From: Streptomyces diastatochromogenes
GTDB taxonomy: Bacteria > Actinomycetota > Actinomycetes > Streptomycetales > Streptomycetaceae
Assembly: GCF_002242805.1 (NCBI RefSeq)
Contig: NZ_MCGQ01000031.1
Span: forward strand, 1-64,000
Direction of reading: 5' to 3'
Length of the DNA stretch: 64,000 nucleotides
Shown: positions 17,147 to 26,168 of the stretch, piece by piece
Layout of the letters: every line of letters begins with the position of its first letter
How positions within the stretch are numbered: position 1 is the first letter of the stretch
Made by a program: the position numbers and the translations under genes
The notes under the pieces: generated by a model
The model's database searches: none
The model's input: only the letters and a program-made list of their open reading frames with translations
Told to the model about the DNA's origin: nothing

Positions 17147-17670
17147 CCGAGCACCTCGATCGCCTCGCGCAGCCATGCCCGCTCGGCCGTGCCGGTGGCC
17201 CGGGCGACCCGCAGCATGCCCTGCCGGAACAGGTCGTCGGCCTCCTCCGCGCGCACCGGCTCACCGTCCCGGTAGAAGAAGCTCGCCGGGGTCTCCAGGA
17301 AGTCCAGGCGGCGGCGCAGTACCGCGGCCTGTTCCGCCGGGTCGGCCAGGTGCCGCAGGAAGGCGAGGACGGTGTTGAAGCGGACGTGGTCGGTGATCTC
17401 GGCCTGCTGGGGAGTGCGCAGCCGCTCCATCAGGTCCGCGCGGCCCTTCGCGGTCAGCGACAGCACCCGGCGCGGGGCGGCGCTCGCGCCCTCCTCGGTG
17501 TGCTGGTCGAGCTTGCCCGCGGCGACCAGCCGGTTGATGGCCGGGTAGAGGGCGCCGTCGCTGACCGGGCGGACATGGCCGCTCAGCGCCTTGATGCGCT
17601 CCTTCAGCTCGTAGCCGTGCAGGGGTTCCTCGGCGAGGAAGCCCAGGATCGACAGCTCCAGCACGCGCAT
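17134..17670 (-). CDS. PadR family transcriptional regulator
   Basis: 178 residues. N-terminal winged helix with the family signature LSILGFLAEEPLHGYELKE and the DGALYPAINRL recognition helix, then the C-terminal four-helix Vir_act_alpha_C domain used for dimerising. Divergent from a MATE efflux gene; the 84-base gap holds a perfect 18-bp inverted repeat, the likely operator. By analogy with PadR/LmrR systems it would repress itself and the pump until a ligand binds. Confidence 0.92.
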   Translation of the reverse strand: MRVLELSILGFLAEEPLHGYELKERIKALSGHVRPVSDGALYPAINRLVAAGKLDQHTEEGASAAPRRVLSLTAKGRADLMERLRTPQQAEITDHVRFNTVLAFLRHLADPAEQAAVLRRRLDFLETPASFFYRDGEPVRAEEADDLFRQGMLRVARATGTAERAWLREAIEVLGQRS

Positions 17671-17703
17671 TCCTCCTTGCAGCGGACGTCGGGTCCATGC
17701 TAG

Positions 17704-17744
17704 CTCTTATCGATGTACCTCGTTTAGAGGTACATCGATAAGAG
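17704..17744. promoter_or_regulatory. perfect 18-bp inverted repeat, probable PadR operator
   Basis: CTCTTATCGATGTACCTC (17704-17721), five-base spacer GTTTA, then the exact reverse complement (17727-17744). The inner part ATGTACCTC/GAGGTACAT has the look of PadR sites. It fills the divergent promoter region and ends only 10 bases before the MATE start, touching that gene's ribosome site (AGAGGGGG, 17741-17748). Confidence 0.8.
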
Positions 17745-17754
17745 GGGGCTCTTT

Positions 17755-19074
17755 GTGAACGCGCACCGCAGGCAACTCGTCTCGCTCGCCCACCCCGTCT
17801 ACCTCTCGCTTCTCGCCTCGGTCGCCTCCGGGATCATCAACACCGTCTGGGTCTCCCGGCTCGGCGGTGCCGCCGTGGCCGCCGTCGCCGTCGCGACCAA
17901 CACCGAGAACGTGCTGCTCGGCATCGCCCTGGTCTTCGCCTCCGGCACGACCGTGCTGGTCGCACACGCCCGGGGAGCCCGTGATCCCGCCGCCCTGCGG
18001 GCCGCGGTGCGCGGCGGCCGGGCGCTGTGCGCGCTGGTCACACCGGTGGTCGTGGTGGGCGGGTTCCTCCTGCGCGAGCCGCTGGCCCGCCTGGTCCTGG
18101 GCGCCGGCGACTCGGCGGCCCTCGGCCTCGCGGCCGCCTACTTCGCGATCTCCCTGCCGGGCATGGCCGTCTTCTTCGCCCAGCAGCTCGTCGACGGCCT
18201 CCTCAAGGGCGCCGGCGACACCCGCACCCCGATGCGGCTCGCCCTGCTGGCCAACGGGCTGATCCTGCTCTGCGACCCGGTCCTCATCCACCTCTACGGC
18301 GTCCGGGGCGCCGCCCTGTCGACCGTCCTGTGCCGTGGCGCGGCCCTGGCGGTGGGCCTGCGCGCGCTCGGCCGCGACGCGCTGCTGCGCACGGCGGCCG
18401 AGACCCCGCCCGCCGAACCGGTCCGCGCCGCCCTGCGCCGCACCCTCACCACCGGCCTGCCCATGTCCGCCGACTTCACCGTGCGGCAGGGCGGGGCCCT
18501 GGTGCTGGTGGCGATCGTGGCGCGGCTCGGGGTGACGGCGGTGGCCGCCTACTCGATCGCGTACAAGGTCCTGTACGTCGCCACCATGGCCTTCTACGCG
18601 GTACGGCAGGCCGCCGCCATCCACACCGCGCACACCCGGGGCGCGGGACAGGACGCGCGCGGGGCCATCGGGAGGCAGGCGATGCTCCTCTCCGGAGCGC
18701 TGGGCCTGACCGCGGCCGTCCTGTTCGCCGCCACCGCCCCCTGGATCACGGCCGCCTTCGGCGCCGGACCCGAGGTCGCCCACCAGGGCGTGCTGTTCCT
18801 GCGCTGCATCGGCCCCTACCTGCTGCTGATGGCCTGCTGCATCGCGCTCGGCGGGGTCTTCGAGGGCAGCGGGGGAGCCCCGGCGCTGCTCCGGGCCACC
18901 GTGCTCGGCACCGCCGTCCAGCTGCCCCTGGCGTACGCCCTCTCCGGCCTCGGCCTGCCCGGCGTCTGTCTGGCCCTGGCACTCGCGATGGCCGTGCAGT
19001 GCGGGGCCGTGGCGGTGCTGCTGCGGCGGGGCCGGCGTCAGGTGGCCGAGGTCTCCTTGGCGAGGGTCGGCTGA
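17755..19074 (+). CDS. MATE family multidrug efflux transporter
   Basis: 439 residues with about twelve hydrophobic helices in two similar halves, as in NorM/DinF-type sodium- or proton-coupled drug exporters. Family patterns include the opening LAHPVYLSLLASVASGIINTVWVSRLGG and GLLKGAGDTRTPMRL. GTG start right after the palindrome. It overlaps the convergent glycosyltransferase gene by 37 bases at the 3' ends. Control by the divergent PadR protein is likely. The drug or metabolite is not known. Confidence 0.92.
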   Translation: MNAHRRQLVSLAHPVYLSLLASVASGIINTVWVSRLGGAAVAAVAVATNTENVLLGIALVFASGTTVLVAHARGARDPAALRAAVRGGRALCALVTPVVVVGGFLLREPLARLVLGAGDSAALGLAAAYFAISLPGMAVFFAQQLVDGLLKGAGDTRTPMRLALLANGLILLCDPVLIHLYGVRGAALSTVLCRGAALAVGLRALGRDALLRTAAETPPAEPVRAALRRTLTTGLPMSADFTVRQGGALVLVAIVARLGVTAVAAYSIAYKVLYVATMAFYAVRQAAAIHTAHTRGAGQDARGAIGRQAMLLSGALGLTAAVLFAATAPWITAAFGAGPEVAHQGVLFLRCIGPYLLLMACCIALGGVFEGSGGAPALLRATVLGTAVQLPLAYALSGLGLPGVCLALALAMAVQCGAVAVLLRRGRRQVAEVSLARVG

Positions 19075-20255
19075 GGGGGCAGCGGGGTCGCGGCGGCCGC
19101 GGGGACCGTGGAGCGCCACAGTGCGCGGGCCGCCGTGAGCGCGGCGGCGACGAGCAGGCCGTTGCGCAGGACGAGCAGGGTGACGCCGTACGTGTCGCTC
19201 ACGACCACGTGGATGAAGCCGATCGGGAACTCGAGGACCGTCACGAAGGCCGCGGCGAGGACCATCAGGGCGGGGGCGCCCATACGGCTGGCCCGGAAGC
19301 ACAGGCACACGGCGGCCAGCCCGATCAGCCACACCAGGTACTGCGGGCTGATCACCCGGCTGGTGACCGTGAACAGGAGGACCGCCGTGAGGGCGGCGTC
19401 CGCGAGTGTGTGCGGGGCGAACCGGGCCGCCCGCCGCCGCCACAGCACCAGCCAGCCGAGCGCGGCCCCGCTCAGCGCCATCGCGACAGTGCTGACCAGT
19501 CCCACGTACGGGCCGACGAACTCGATCGACCCGTAGTTCAGCAGCACCTGGCCCTGCCAGCCGTGGTGCCGGGCCACATGGAAGACCAGGCTGCCCAGCG
19601 ACTCCACCTCGGTGCCCCGGTCCCGCTGGAAGGTGAGAAAGGCGAAGGCGCCCGGCATGGACACCGCGAACAGGGCCGCGACGCCGCCCGCGGCCACCGC
19701 GGCCGACACCCACGCCCGCAGCCGGGTGGCGCCCACCAGCAGCAGCGCCGGCCACACCTTCAGCAGCGCCCCGAAACCCACCAGCGCGCCCATCACCCGG
19801 GGATGCCGGGTCCCCGCGAGCAGGGCAGCCACGGCCACCGCGGTCACCATCAGGTCGTAACGGGCGTACACCGTGGGGCCGAGCAGCGGTACGCCCGCCA
19901 CCCAGGTCCAGGCCCCGCGCAGCGACCGGCCGGGCCGTAGGCCCGCGTACCCCAGCAGGGCCAGCACGGCCAGATCGGCCAGGCACACCAGCACGAAGAA
20001 GGCGTGCGGGTAGCTCAGGAACGGCAGGGCGGCGGGGCAGAGGATCGCGAGCGCCGCTGCCGGCGGGTACTGCCAGGTCACATCGGCCAGCGGAAACGTT
20101 CCTTGGCGCAGCACCTCGTACCAGCCCTGGTAGATCACCGACACGTCGGTGGTCACGTCGGGGCCCGGGAAGACGTACACCCCGAAGACGAAGAGCAGTA
20201 GCGCCAGCCGGGTGGCGCACCAAGTCGCCGACAGTCCCGCTATCTTCCCGCTCAC
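19038..20255 (-). CDS. GT87-type polyprenol-phosphate mannosyltransferase-like membrane protein
   Basis: About 405 residues and ten or more helices. The early loop has the DVSVIYQGWYEVLRQG segment with the acidic residue expected of GT-C glycosyltransferases, and the ARYDLMVTAVAV and KVWPALLL blocks are typical of the GT87 / DUF2029 family (PimE-like). It faces pimB across 96 bases, so both may act in lipoglycan or phosphatidylinositol mannoside synthesis at the membrane. Start set at the GTG beginning MSGKIAGLSATW, which has AGGGG at good spacing. Confidence 0.8.
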   Translation of the reverse strand: MSGKIAGLSATWCATRLALLLFVFGVYVFPGPDVTTDVSVIYQGWYEVLRQGTFPLADVTWQYPPAAALAILCPAALPFLSYPHAFFVLVCLADLAVLALLGYAGLRPGRSLRGAWTWVAGVPLLGPTVYARYDLMVTAVAVAALLAGTRHPRVMGALVGFGALLKVWPALLLVGATRLRAWVSAAVAAGGVAALFAVSMPGAFAFLTFQRDRGTEVESLGSLVFHVARHHGWQGQVLLNYGSIEFVGPYVGLVSTVAMALSGAALGWLVLWRRRAARFAPHTLADAALTAVLLFTVTSRVISPQYLVWLIGLAAVCLCFRASRMGAPALMVLAAAFVTVLEFPIGFIHVVVSDTYGVTLLVLRNGLLVAAALTAARALWRSTVPAAAATPLPPQPTLAKETSAT

Positions 20256-20351
20256 CCGCACCCCTGTTCGTATCCCGACCCCGGTCCGGACCCATGATTC
20301 CCTGCCGACCTGTGCGAGTGCCACGAAGCGCGCCCGGTAGGGTCGGCGGCG

Positions 20352-21494
20352 ATGCACAAGACGCTGATCGTGACCAACGACTTTCCGCCCCGGCCGGGCG
20401 GCATCCAGGCCTTCCTGCACAACATGGCCCTCCGCCTGGAGCCCGGGCGGCTGGTCGTCTACGCCTCCACCTGGAAGCGCGGTCGCGAGGGCGTCGCGGC
20501 GACGGCCGCCTTCGACGCCGAGCAGCCCTTCACCGTCGTCCGCGACCGTACGACCATGCTGCTGCCCACGCCCGGCGCGACCCGGCGGGCCGTCTCGCTG
20601 CTGCGCGAGCACGGCTGCACCTCGGTCTGGTTCGGGGCGGCCGCGCCGCTCGGTCTGATGGCTCCCGCGCTACGCAGGGCGGGCGCCGAGCGGCTGGTGG
20701 CCACCACCCACGGGCACGAGGCCGGCTGGGCCCAGCTGCCCGCCGCCCGGCAGCTGCTGCGCCGGATCGGCGACTCCACCGACACGATCACGTACCTGGG
20801 CGAGTACACCCGCTCCCGGATAGCGACCGCGCTCACCCCGGACGCGGCCGAGCGGATGGTGCAGCTGCCGCCCGGGGTCGACGAGAAGACCTTCCACCCC
20901 GGCTCGGGCGGCGACGAGGTCCGGGCACGGCTCGGGCTCACCGACCGGCCGGTGGTCGTGTGCGTGTCCCGGCTGGTGCGGCGGAAGGGGCAGGACACGC
21001 TCATCCAGGCCATGCCCCGGATCCTCGCCGCCGAGCCGGACACCGTGCTGCTGATCGTCGGCGGCGGCCCCTACGAGCAGGACCTGCGCCGCCTGGCCCG
21101 CGAGACCGGCGTCGAGGCCTCGGTCCGCTTCACCGGCTCCGTGCCCTGGTCCGAGCTGCCCGCGCACTACGGCGCCGGCGACGTCTTCGCCATGCCGTGC
21201 CGCACCCGCCGCGGCGGCCTGGACGTCGAGGGCCTGGGCATCGTCTACCTGGAGGCCTCGGCCACCGGCCTGCCGGTCGTCGCGGGCGACTCGGGCGGCG
21301 CGCCGGACGCGGTGCTCAACGGGGAGACCGGCTGGGTCGTCCGCGGCGGCGAACCTGCGGAGGCGGCCGAGCGGATCGTGGCTCTGCTGGGCGACGCCGA
21401 GCTGCGCGACCGGATGGGCAAGCGGGGCCGCCAGTGGGTCGAGGAGAAGTGGCGCTGGGACCTGCTGGCGGACAAGCTCAGAGAACTGCTCTGA
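20352..21494 (+). CDS. pimB: GT4 mannosyltransferase, PimB'-like
   Basis: 380 residues, GT-B fold. N-terminal NDFPPRPGGIQAFLHNMA is the acceptor-side glycine loop. The donor site has SRLVRRKGQD (Arg and Lys for the GDP-mannose phosphates) and VEGLGIVYLEASATGLPVVAG with the conserved EGLGIVYLE glutamate pair. The sequence is very close to actinobacterial PimB', which adds the second mannose to phosphatidylinositol monomannoside on the cytoplasmic face. Synteny supports this: PimB' (Rv2188c) is next to fadD15 in M. tuberculosis and a FadD15-like gene follows here. Confidence 0.88.
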   Translation: MHKTLIVTNDFPPRPGGIQAFLHNMALRLEPGRLVVYASTWKRGREGVAATAAFDAEQPFTVVRDRTTMLLPTPGATRRAVSLLREHGCTSVWFGAAAPLGLMAPALRRAGAERLVATTHGHEAGWAQLPAARQLLRRIGDSTDTITYLGEYTRSRIATALTPDAAERMVQLPPGVDEKTFHPGSGGDEVRARLGLTDRPVVVCVSRLVRRKGQDTLIQAMPRILAAEPDTVLLIVGGGPYEQDLRRLARETGVEASVRFTGSVPWSELPAHYGAGDVFAMPCRTRRGGLDVEGLGIVYLEASATGLPVVAGDSGGAPDAVLNGETGWVVRGGEPAEAAERIVALLGDAELRDRMGKRGRQWVEEKWRWDLLADKLRELL

Positions 21495-21558
21495 AAGAGG
21501 TCCTCAAAAACTCGTCCCCGCTCTAGGCGGAACGGGGAAATCCGCACATGCTGCGCAC

Positions 21559-23196
21559 ATGACAGCAAAACTGATGCAGCATCAGCTGACGAGACGTCAA
21601 ATCCTCGGCATGGTGGCTCTCCAGACAGCCGCCGCGTCCGGTCTCACCCGCATCGGTCTCCAGTCCGCGCACGCCGCCGAACCGGCCGCGGTCGACAACT
21701 CCCCCGCGATCGTGGTCGGTTCCGGCTACGGCGGCGCCGTAGCCGCCCTCCGCCTCGGCCAGGCCGGCATCCGCACCCTCGTCCTGGAGATGGGCCGCCT
21801 CTGGAACACCACCGGCAGTGACGGCAAGGTGTTCTGCTCCACCAGCGCACCCGACCAGCGCTCCATGTGGTTCCGCACCCGCACCGAGGCCCCGCTGGCC
21901 ACCTTCCTCTGGCTGGACCTCGTCAACAAGGACATCGGCGCCTACCCCGGAGTCCTCGACCGCGTGCACTACGACAACATGTCCGTGTACGTCGGCCGGG
22001 GCGTCGGCGGCGGCTCCCTGGTCAACGGCGGCATGGCGGTCACCCCGCTGAAGTCCTACTTCGCCGAGCAGTTCCCGACCGTGGACGCCGACGAGATGTA
22101 CGGCACCTACTTCCCGCGCGCCCGCTCCATGCTCGGCGTCAACACCGTCGACCCGGCCTGGTTCGAGTCCACGGAGTGGTACCAGTTCACCCGCACCTCC
22201 CGGAAGGCCGCTGCCAACGCCGGCCTGAAGACCACCTTCGTGCCGAACGTCTACGACTTCGGCTACATGCAGCGCGAGGCCGCCGGCACGGCCACGAAGT
22301 CCGCGCTCGCCGGCGAGGTCATCTACGGCAACAACTACGGCAAACGCAGCCTCGACAAGACCTACCTGGCCGCCGCCCTCGGCACCGGCAACGTCACGAT
22401 CCACACCCTGGAGAAGGTCAGGTCGGTCACCAGGGCGAGCGACGGGTCGTACGTCCTGACCGCCGACCGCATCGACACCACCGGCAAGGTCGTGGAGACC
22501 AAGCAGTACAGCTGCACGTACCTCTTCCTCGGCGGCGGCAGCCTCGGTACGACCGAACTCCTCGTCCGGGCACGGGAGACGGGCACCCTGCCCGCGCTGA
22601 ACGCCGGAGTCGGCGCCGGCTGGGGCACCAACGGCAACACCATGCTCGGCCGCGCCAACCACATCTGGGACACCGTCGGCGCCAACCAGGCGACCATGCC
22701 CGTCATGGGCATCGACGACTGGGCCAACACCGCCAACCCGGTCTTCGCCGAGATCGCCCCGCTGCCCATGGGGTTCGAGCACTGGATCAGCCTGTACCTG
22801 GCGATCACCAAGAACCCCGAGCGGGCGTCGTTCTCGTACGACTCCTCGTCGGGCGCGGTGAAGCTCGGCTGGACCGCCGCCCAGAGCGCCGTCTCCGTCG
22901 GCATGGCCAAGAAGCTGTTCGACCGCCTCAACGCGGCCAACGCGACCATCTACCGGTACGACCTCTTCGGCTCGACCAGCAAGGTCTTCGCGGACGACTT
23001 CACCTACCACCCGCTGGGCGGCTGCGTCCTCGGGAAGGCGACCGACGACTACGGCCGGGTCAAGGGGTACTCCAGGCTCTACATCACCGACGGCTCGCTC
23101 GTGCCCGGCTCGATCGGGGTGAACCCCTTCGTCACCATCACCGCGCTCGCCGAACGCACGATGGCGCGGGTCCTCGCCGAGGACACCGCGCCATGA
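21559..23196 (+). CDS. Tat-exported cholesterol oxidase-like GMC oxidoreductase
   Basis: 545 residues. The N terminus has a twin-arginine signal (TRRQILGMVALQT, cleavage near AHAAEP). FAD-binding GSGYGGAVAALRLGQAG starts at about residue 54. The catalytic residues of class I cholesterol oxidase are present: His484 in HPLGGCV and Asn522 in GVNPFVTI. It would oxidise a 3-beta-hydroxysterol to the 3-keto-4-ene form outside the cell. It stands alone between pimB and fadD, a place where mycobacteria have no such gene, so it looks like an accessory insertion. Confidence 0.88.
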   Translation: MTAKLMQHQLTRRQILGMVALQTAAASGLTRIGLQSAHAAEPAAVDNSPAIVVGSGYGGAVAALRLGQAGIRTLVLEMGRLWNTTGSDGKVFCSTSAPDQRSMWFRTRTEAPLATFLWLDLVNKDIGAYPGVLDRVHYDNMSVYVGRGVGGGSLVNGGMAVTPLKSYFAEQFPTVDADEMYGTYFPRARSMLGVNTVDPAWFESTEWYQFTRTSRKAAANAGLKTTFVPNVYDFGYMQREAAGTATKSALAGEVIYGNNYGKRSLDKTYLAAALGTGNVTIHTLEKVRSVTRASDGSYVLTADRIDTTGKVVETKQYSCTYLFLGGGSLGTTELLVRARETGTLPALNAGVGAGWGTNGNTMLGRANHIWDTVGANQATMPVMGIDDWANTANPVFAEIAPLPMGFEHWISLYLAITKNPERASFSYDSSSGAVKLGWTAAQSAVSVGMAKKLFDRLNAANATIYRYDLFGSTSKVFADDFTYHPLGGCVLGKATDDYGRVKGYSRLYITDGSLVPGSIGVNPFVTITALAERTMARVLAEDTAP

Positions 23197-23213
23197 GCCT
23201 GCTCCAGGGGTGA

Positions 23214-25010
23214 CTACTTCGCGTAGATCGCCTCGATCTCGTCCGCGTAGTCCTTCGCCACCACGTTCCGCTTGAGCTTCAGCGACGGGGTGAGGTGGCC
23301 CGACTCCTCCGTGAACTGGGAGGACAGAATGCGGAACTTCCGCACCGATTCCGCCTTCGACACCGCGGCGTTGCCGTCGTCGACCGCCGCCTGGATCGCC
23401 GCCTGCAGATCCGGGTCCTCGCGCAGCGACGCCGCGGTGGAGCCCGCCGGCTTGCCGTGCTCGGCCGCCCAACGGCCCAGGAACTCGTCGTCGATGGTGA
23501 CCAGCGCGCCCACGAACGGCCGCCCGTCGCCCACCACCATGCACTCCGCGACCAGCGCGTGGGCGCGGATACGGTCCTCGATCACGGCCGGGGCCACGTT
23601 CTTGCCGCCCGCGGTGACGATGATCTCCTTCTTGCGGCCGGTGATCCTGAGGTAGCCGTCCTCGTCGAGGGTGCCGATGTCACCGGTGTGGAACCAGCCG
23701 TCGGCGAGCGCCTCCGCGGTCGCGCCCGGGTTGTTCCAGTACTCCTTGAACAGGTGCTCGCCGTGCAGCAGCACCTCGCCGTCGTCCGCTATGCGGATCA
23801 CCGAGCCGGGCAGCGGCTGGCCGACCGTGCCGATCTTCTGCCGGTCCCAGGGGTTGAACGCGGTCGCCGCGCAGGACTCGGTCAGGCCGTAGCCCTCCAG
23901 CACCGTGAAGCCGATGCCGCGGAAGAAGTGACCGAGCCGCTCGCCCAGCGGGGCACCGCCGGAGATCGCGTACTCGCCCCGGCCGCCGAGGACCGCGCGC
24001 AGCTTGCTGTAGACCAGCTTGTCGAAGACCTTGTGCTTGATCTTCAGGCCGAGGGGCGGGCCCGACGGGGTGTCCAGCGCCTTGCTGTAGGCGATCGCGG
24101 TGTCCGCGGCCTTGTCGAAGATCGCGCCCTTGCCGTCCGCCTGCGCCTTGGCGCGCGCGGAGTTGTACACCTTCTCGAAGACGCGCGGGACACCGAGGAT
24201 CAGCGTCGGCCGGAAGGCGGCCAGCTCGTCCGTGAGGTGCTTGATGTCCGGGACGCAGCCCAGCTTGATCGGCGCCATCATCGGCGCGATCTGCACCAGC
24301 CGCCCGAAGACGTGCGCGAGCGGCAGGAAGAGCAGGACCGAGCACTCACCGGTGCGGAACAGCGGGCGCAGCCGCTCCACGATGTTGCCGCACTCGGCGA
24401 AGAAGCTGCGGTGGGTGAGCACGCAGCCCTTGGGGCGCCCGGTCGTACCGCTCGTGTAGACGATGGTCGCCGGGTCGTCGGCCTTGGCGAGCGAGCTGCG
24501 CTCCTCCACGGTCGCGTCCGAGACGTCCTGCCCGAGCCGGCCCAGCTCCTCCAGGCCCCCGGCCTCGATCTGCCAGATGTGCTTCAGGGCGGGCAGCGAG
24601 TCGCGCACCGAGTCCACGGCGGCGGCGTGGTTGTCCAGCTCCACGATGCAGGCGGTCGCGCCCGAGTCGGACAGGATCCACTGCACCTGCTCCGGCGAGC
24701 TGGTCTCGTACACCGGCACGGTGACCGCGCCCGCGCTCCAGATCGCGAAGTCGAGGAGCGTCCACTCGTACCGCGTGCGGGACATCAGGCCGACCCGGTC
24801 GCCCGGCTGGACACCGGAGGCGATGAGACCCTTGGCGGCGGCGTGCACCTCGGCCAGGAACTCCGTGGCCATCACGTCCTGCCAGGCGCCGCCCACCTTG
24901 CGGGCGATGACGGCGACGTCGGGATGCTGCGCGGCGTTTCTGCGGACGATGTCGGTCAGGTTGCCGTCCGCAGGGACCTCGTACAAAGCCGGAAGGCTGA
25001 ACTCGCGCAA
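23214..25010 (-). CDS. long-chain fatty-acid--CoA ligase, FadD15-like
   Basis: 598 residues, ANL superfamily. ATP-binding loop YTSGTTGRPKGCVLTH, then GYGLTESCAATAFN, WFHTGDIG and TGRKKEIIVTAGGKN are in order, and a C-terminal Lys sits in SLKLKRNVVAKDY. It activates fatty acids to acyl-CoA via acyl-AMP. The start is TTG at 25010 with GAGGAG eight bases before it; no ATG or GTG in frame gives a sensible N terminus. A long near-palindrome lies 75-110 bases upstream. M. tuberculosis FadD15 is next to PimB', as here. Confidence 0.94.
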   Translation of the reverse strand: MREFSLPALYEVPADGNLTDIVRRNAAQHPDVAVIARKVGGAWQDVMATEFLAEVHAAAKGLIASGVQPGDRVGLMSRTRYEWTLLDFAIWSAGAVTVPVYETSSPEQVQWILSDSGATACIVELDNHAAAVDSVRDSLPALKHIWQIEAGGLEELGRLGQDVSDATVEERSSLAKADDPATIVYTSGTTGRPKGCVLTHRSFFAECGNIVERLRPLFRTGECSVLLFLPLAHVFGRLVQIAPMMAPIKLGCVPDIKHLTDELAAFRPTLILGVPRVFEKVYNSARAKAQADGKGAIFDKAADTAIAYSKALDTPSGPPLGLKIKHKVFDKLVYSKLRAVLGGRGEYAISGGAPLGERLGHFFRGIGFTVLEGYGLTESCAATAFNPWDRQKIGTVGQPLPGSVIRIADDGEVLLHGEHLFKEYWNNPGATAEALADGWFHTGDIGTLDEDGYLRITGRKKEIIVTAGGKNVAPAVIEDRIRAHALVAECMVVGDGRPFVGALVTIDDEFLGRWAAEHGKPAGSTAASLREDPDLQAAIQAAVDDGNAAVSKAESVRKFRILSSQFTEESGHLTPSLKLKRNVVAKDYADEIEAIYAK

Positions 25011-25083
25011 GACTGCTGCTCCTCATAGGGCGCCGGCGCCACGACACTGTGTGATGCGACGGTGCGGTCCAAGGCTCGGGCAG

Positions 25084-25118
25084 GTGCTCTGGAATTCACT
25101 TGTTGAAATCCAGAGCAC
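25084..25118. promoter_or_regulatory. 35-base near-perfect palindrome upstream of fadD
   Basis: GTGCTCTGGA (25084-25093) is mirrored by TCCAGAGCAC (25109-25118), and after one mismatch TTCA/TGAA continues the symmetry towards the centre (CTTGT). It lies between the divergent fadD and phosphoesterase starts. It may be an operator for a lipid-responsive TetR/GntR type regulator or a hairpin. The rest of the 296-base gap shows nothing I can name. Confidence 0.55.
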
Positions 25119-25306
25119 GACTGGACTGCCCGGACGTTACCCGCCGGTATGGCTTCTACGACAGGGGGTCCCGGCGAGATGTTCGCTGCGTCACACAGGA
25201 TGGCGTTCCTTCGCGCACAGTAGTCCACGGCCTAAGCGACCGGCGAGTAACCACAAGCCGGGTCGCCACTGTTCACGCACACCCCACACGCCTACGCTTG
25301 ATCGCC

Positions 25307-26104
25307 ATGGCACCCACACGCTCCGGTAACCGAAGGACACGCGTCCATGTGGTCAGTGACGTGCACGGCAACGCCCGTGACCTGGCCCGGGCCGGCGAAG
25401 GTGCGGACGCCCTGATCTGCCTCGGCGACCTCGTCCTCTTCCTCGACTACGCCGACCACTCGCGCGGGATCTTCCCCGACCTGTTCGGCACGGAGAACGC
25501 CGACCGCATCGTCGAACTGCGCACCGCGCGCCGCTTCGAGGAGGCGCGTGTCTTCGGTGCCCGGCTGTGGGCCGGGATCGGCTCCGACCGGGCCACCGCC
25601 ATCGAGAAGGCGGTGCGCAAGCAGTACGCCGAGCTGTTCGCGGCGTTCCCGACACCGACGTACGCCACCTACGGCAATGTCGACATGCCGCCCCTGTGGA
25701 GCGAGTACGCGGGGCCCGGCACCACGGTGCTGGACGGCGAGCGGGTGGAGATCGGCGGCCGGACCTTCGGCTTCGTGGGCGGCGGCCTGCGCACCCCGAT
25801 GCGGACGCCGTACGAGATCGACGACGAGGAGTACGCGGCGAAGATCGAGGCGGTCGGCGAGGTGGACGTGCTGTGCACCCACATACCGCCGGAGGTGCCC
25901 GAACTGGTCTACGACACCGTCGCGCGCCGCTTCGAGCGGGGCAGCCGGGCCCTCCTGGACGCGATCCGCCGCACCCGCCCCCGCTACTCCCTCTTCGGCC
26001 ACGTCCACCAGCCACTGACGCGCCGGATGCGGATCGGGGCGACCGAGTGCGTGAACGTGGGGCACTTCGCCGGGACGGGCAGGCCATGGGCGCTGGAATG
26101 GTGA
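25307..26104 (+). CDS. calcineurin-like metallophosphoesterase
   Basis: 265 residues. All metal-site blocks are seen in order: DVHGN (about residue 18), GDLV (about 43), YGNVD (about 124), LCTH (about 190) and FGHVH (about 230), so the dinuclear centre should be intact. The start is the ATG at MAPTRSGNR; the longer open frame upstream lacks coding character. Cytoplasmic, no signal peptide. Substrate unknown. It leads a run of co-directed genes to glkA. Confidence 0.9.
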   Translation: MAPTRSGNRRTRVHVVSDVHGNARDLARAGEGADALICLGDLVLFLDYADHSRGIFPDLFGTENADRIVELRTARRFEEARVFGARLWAGIGSDRATAIEKAVRKQYAELFAAFPTPTYATYGNVDMPPLWSEYAGPGTTVLDGERVEIGGRTFGFVGGGLRTPMRTPYEIDDEEYAAKIEAVGEVDVLCTHIPPEVPELVYDTVARRFERGSRALLDAIRRTRPRYSLFGHVHQPLTRRMRIGATECVNVGHFAGTGRPWALEW

Positions 26105-26168
26105 GGTCGGCGGCGCGGTAGCCTTCACGCTGCACACTCTTAGGTCCGTATCTGGAGGAGCCACGGCG

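Noticed and set aside
23193..23213. Six-codon frame MSLLQG overlapping the cholesterol oxidase stop (ATGA)
   Set aside because: Too short to support as a gene; probably chance or the remnant of a lost downstream gene.
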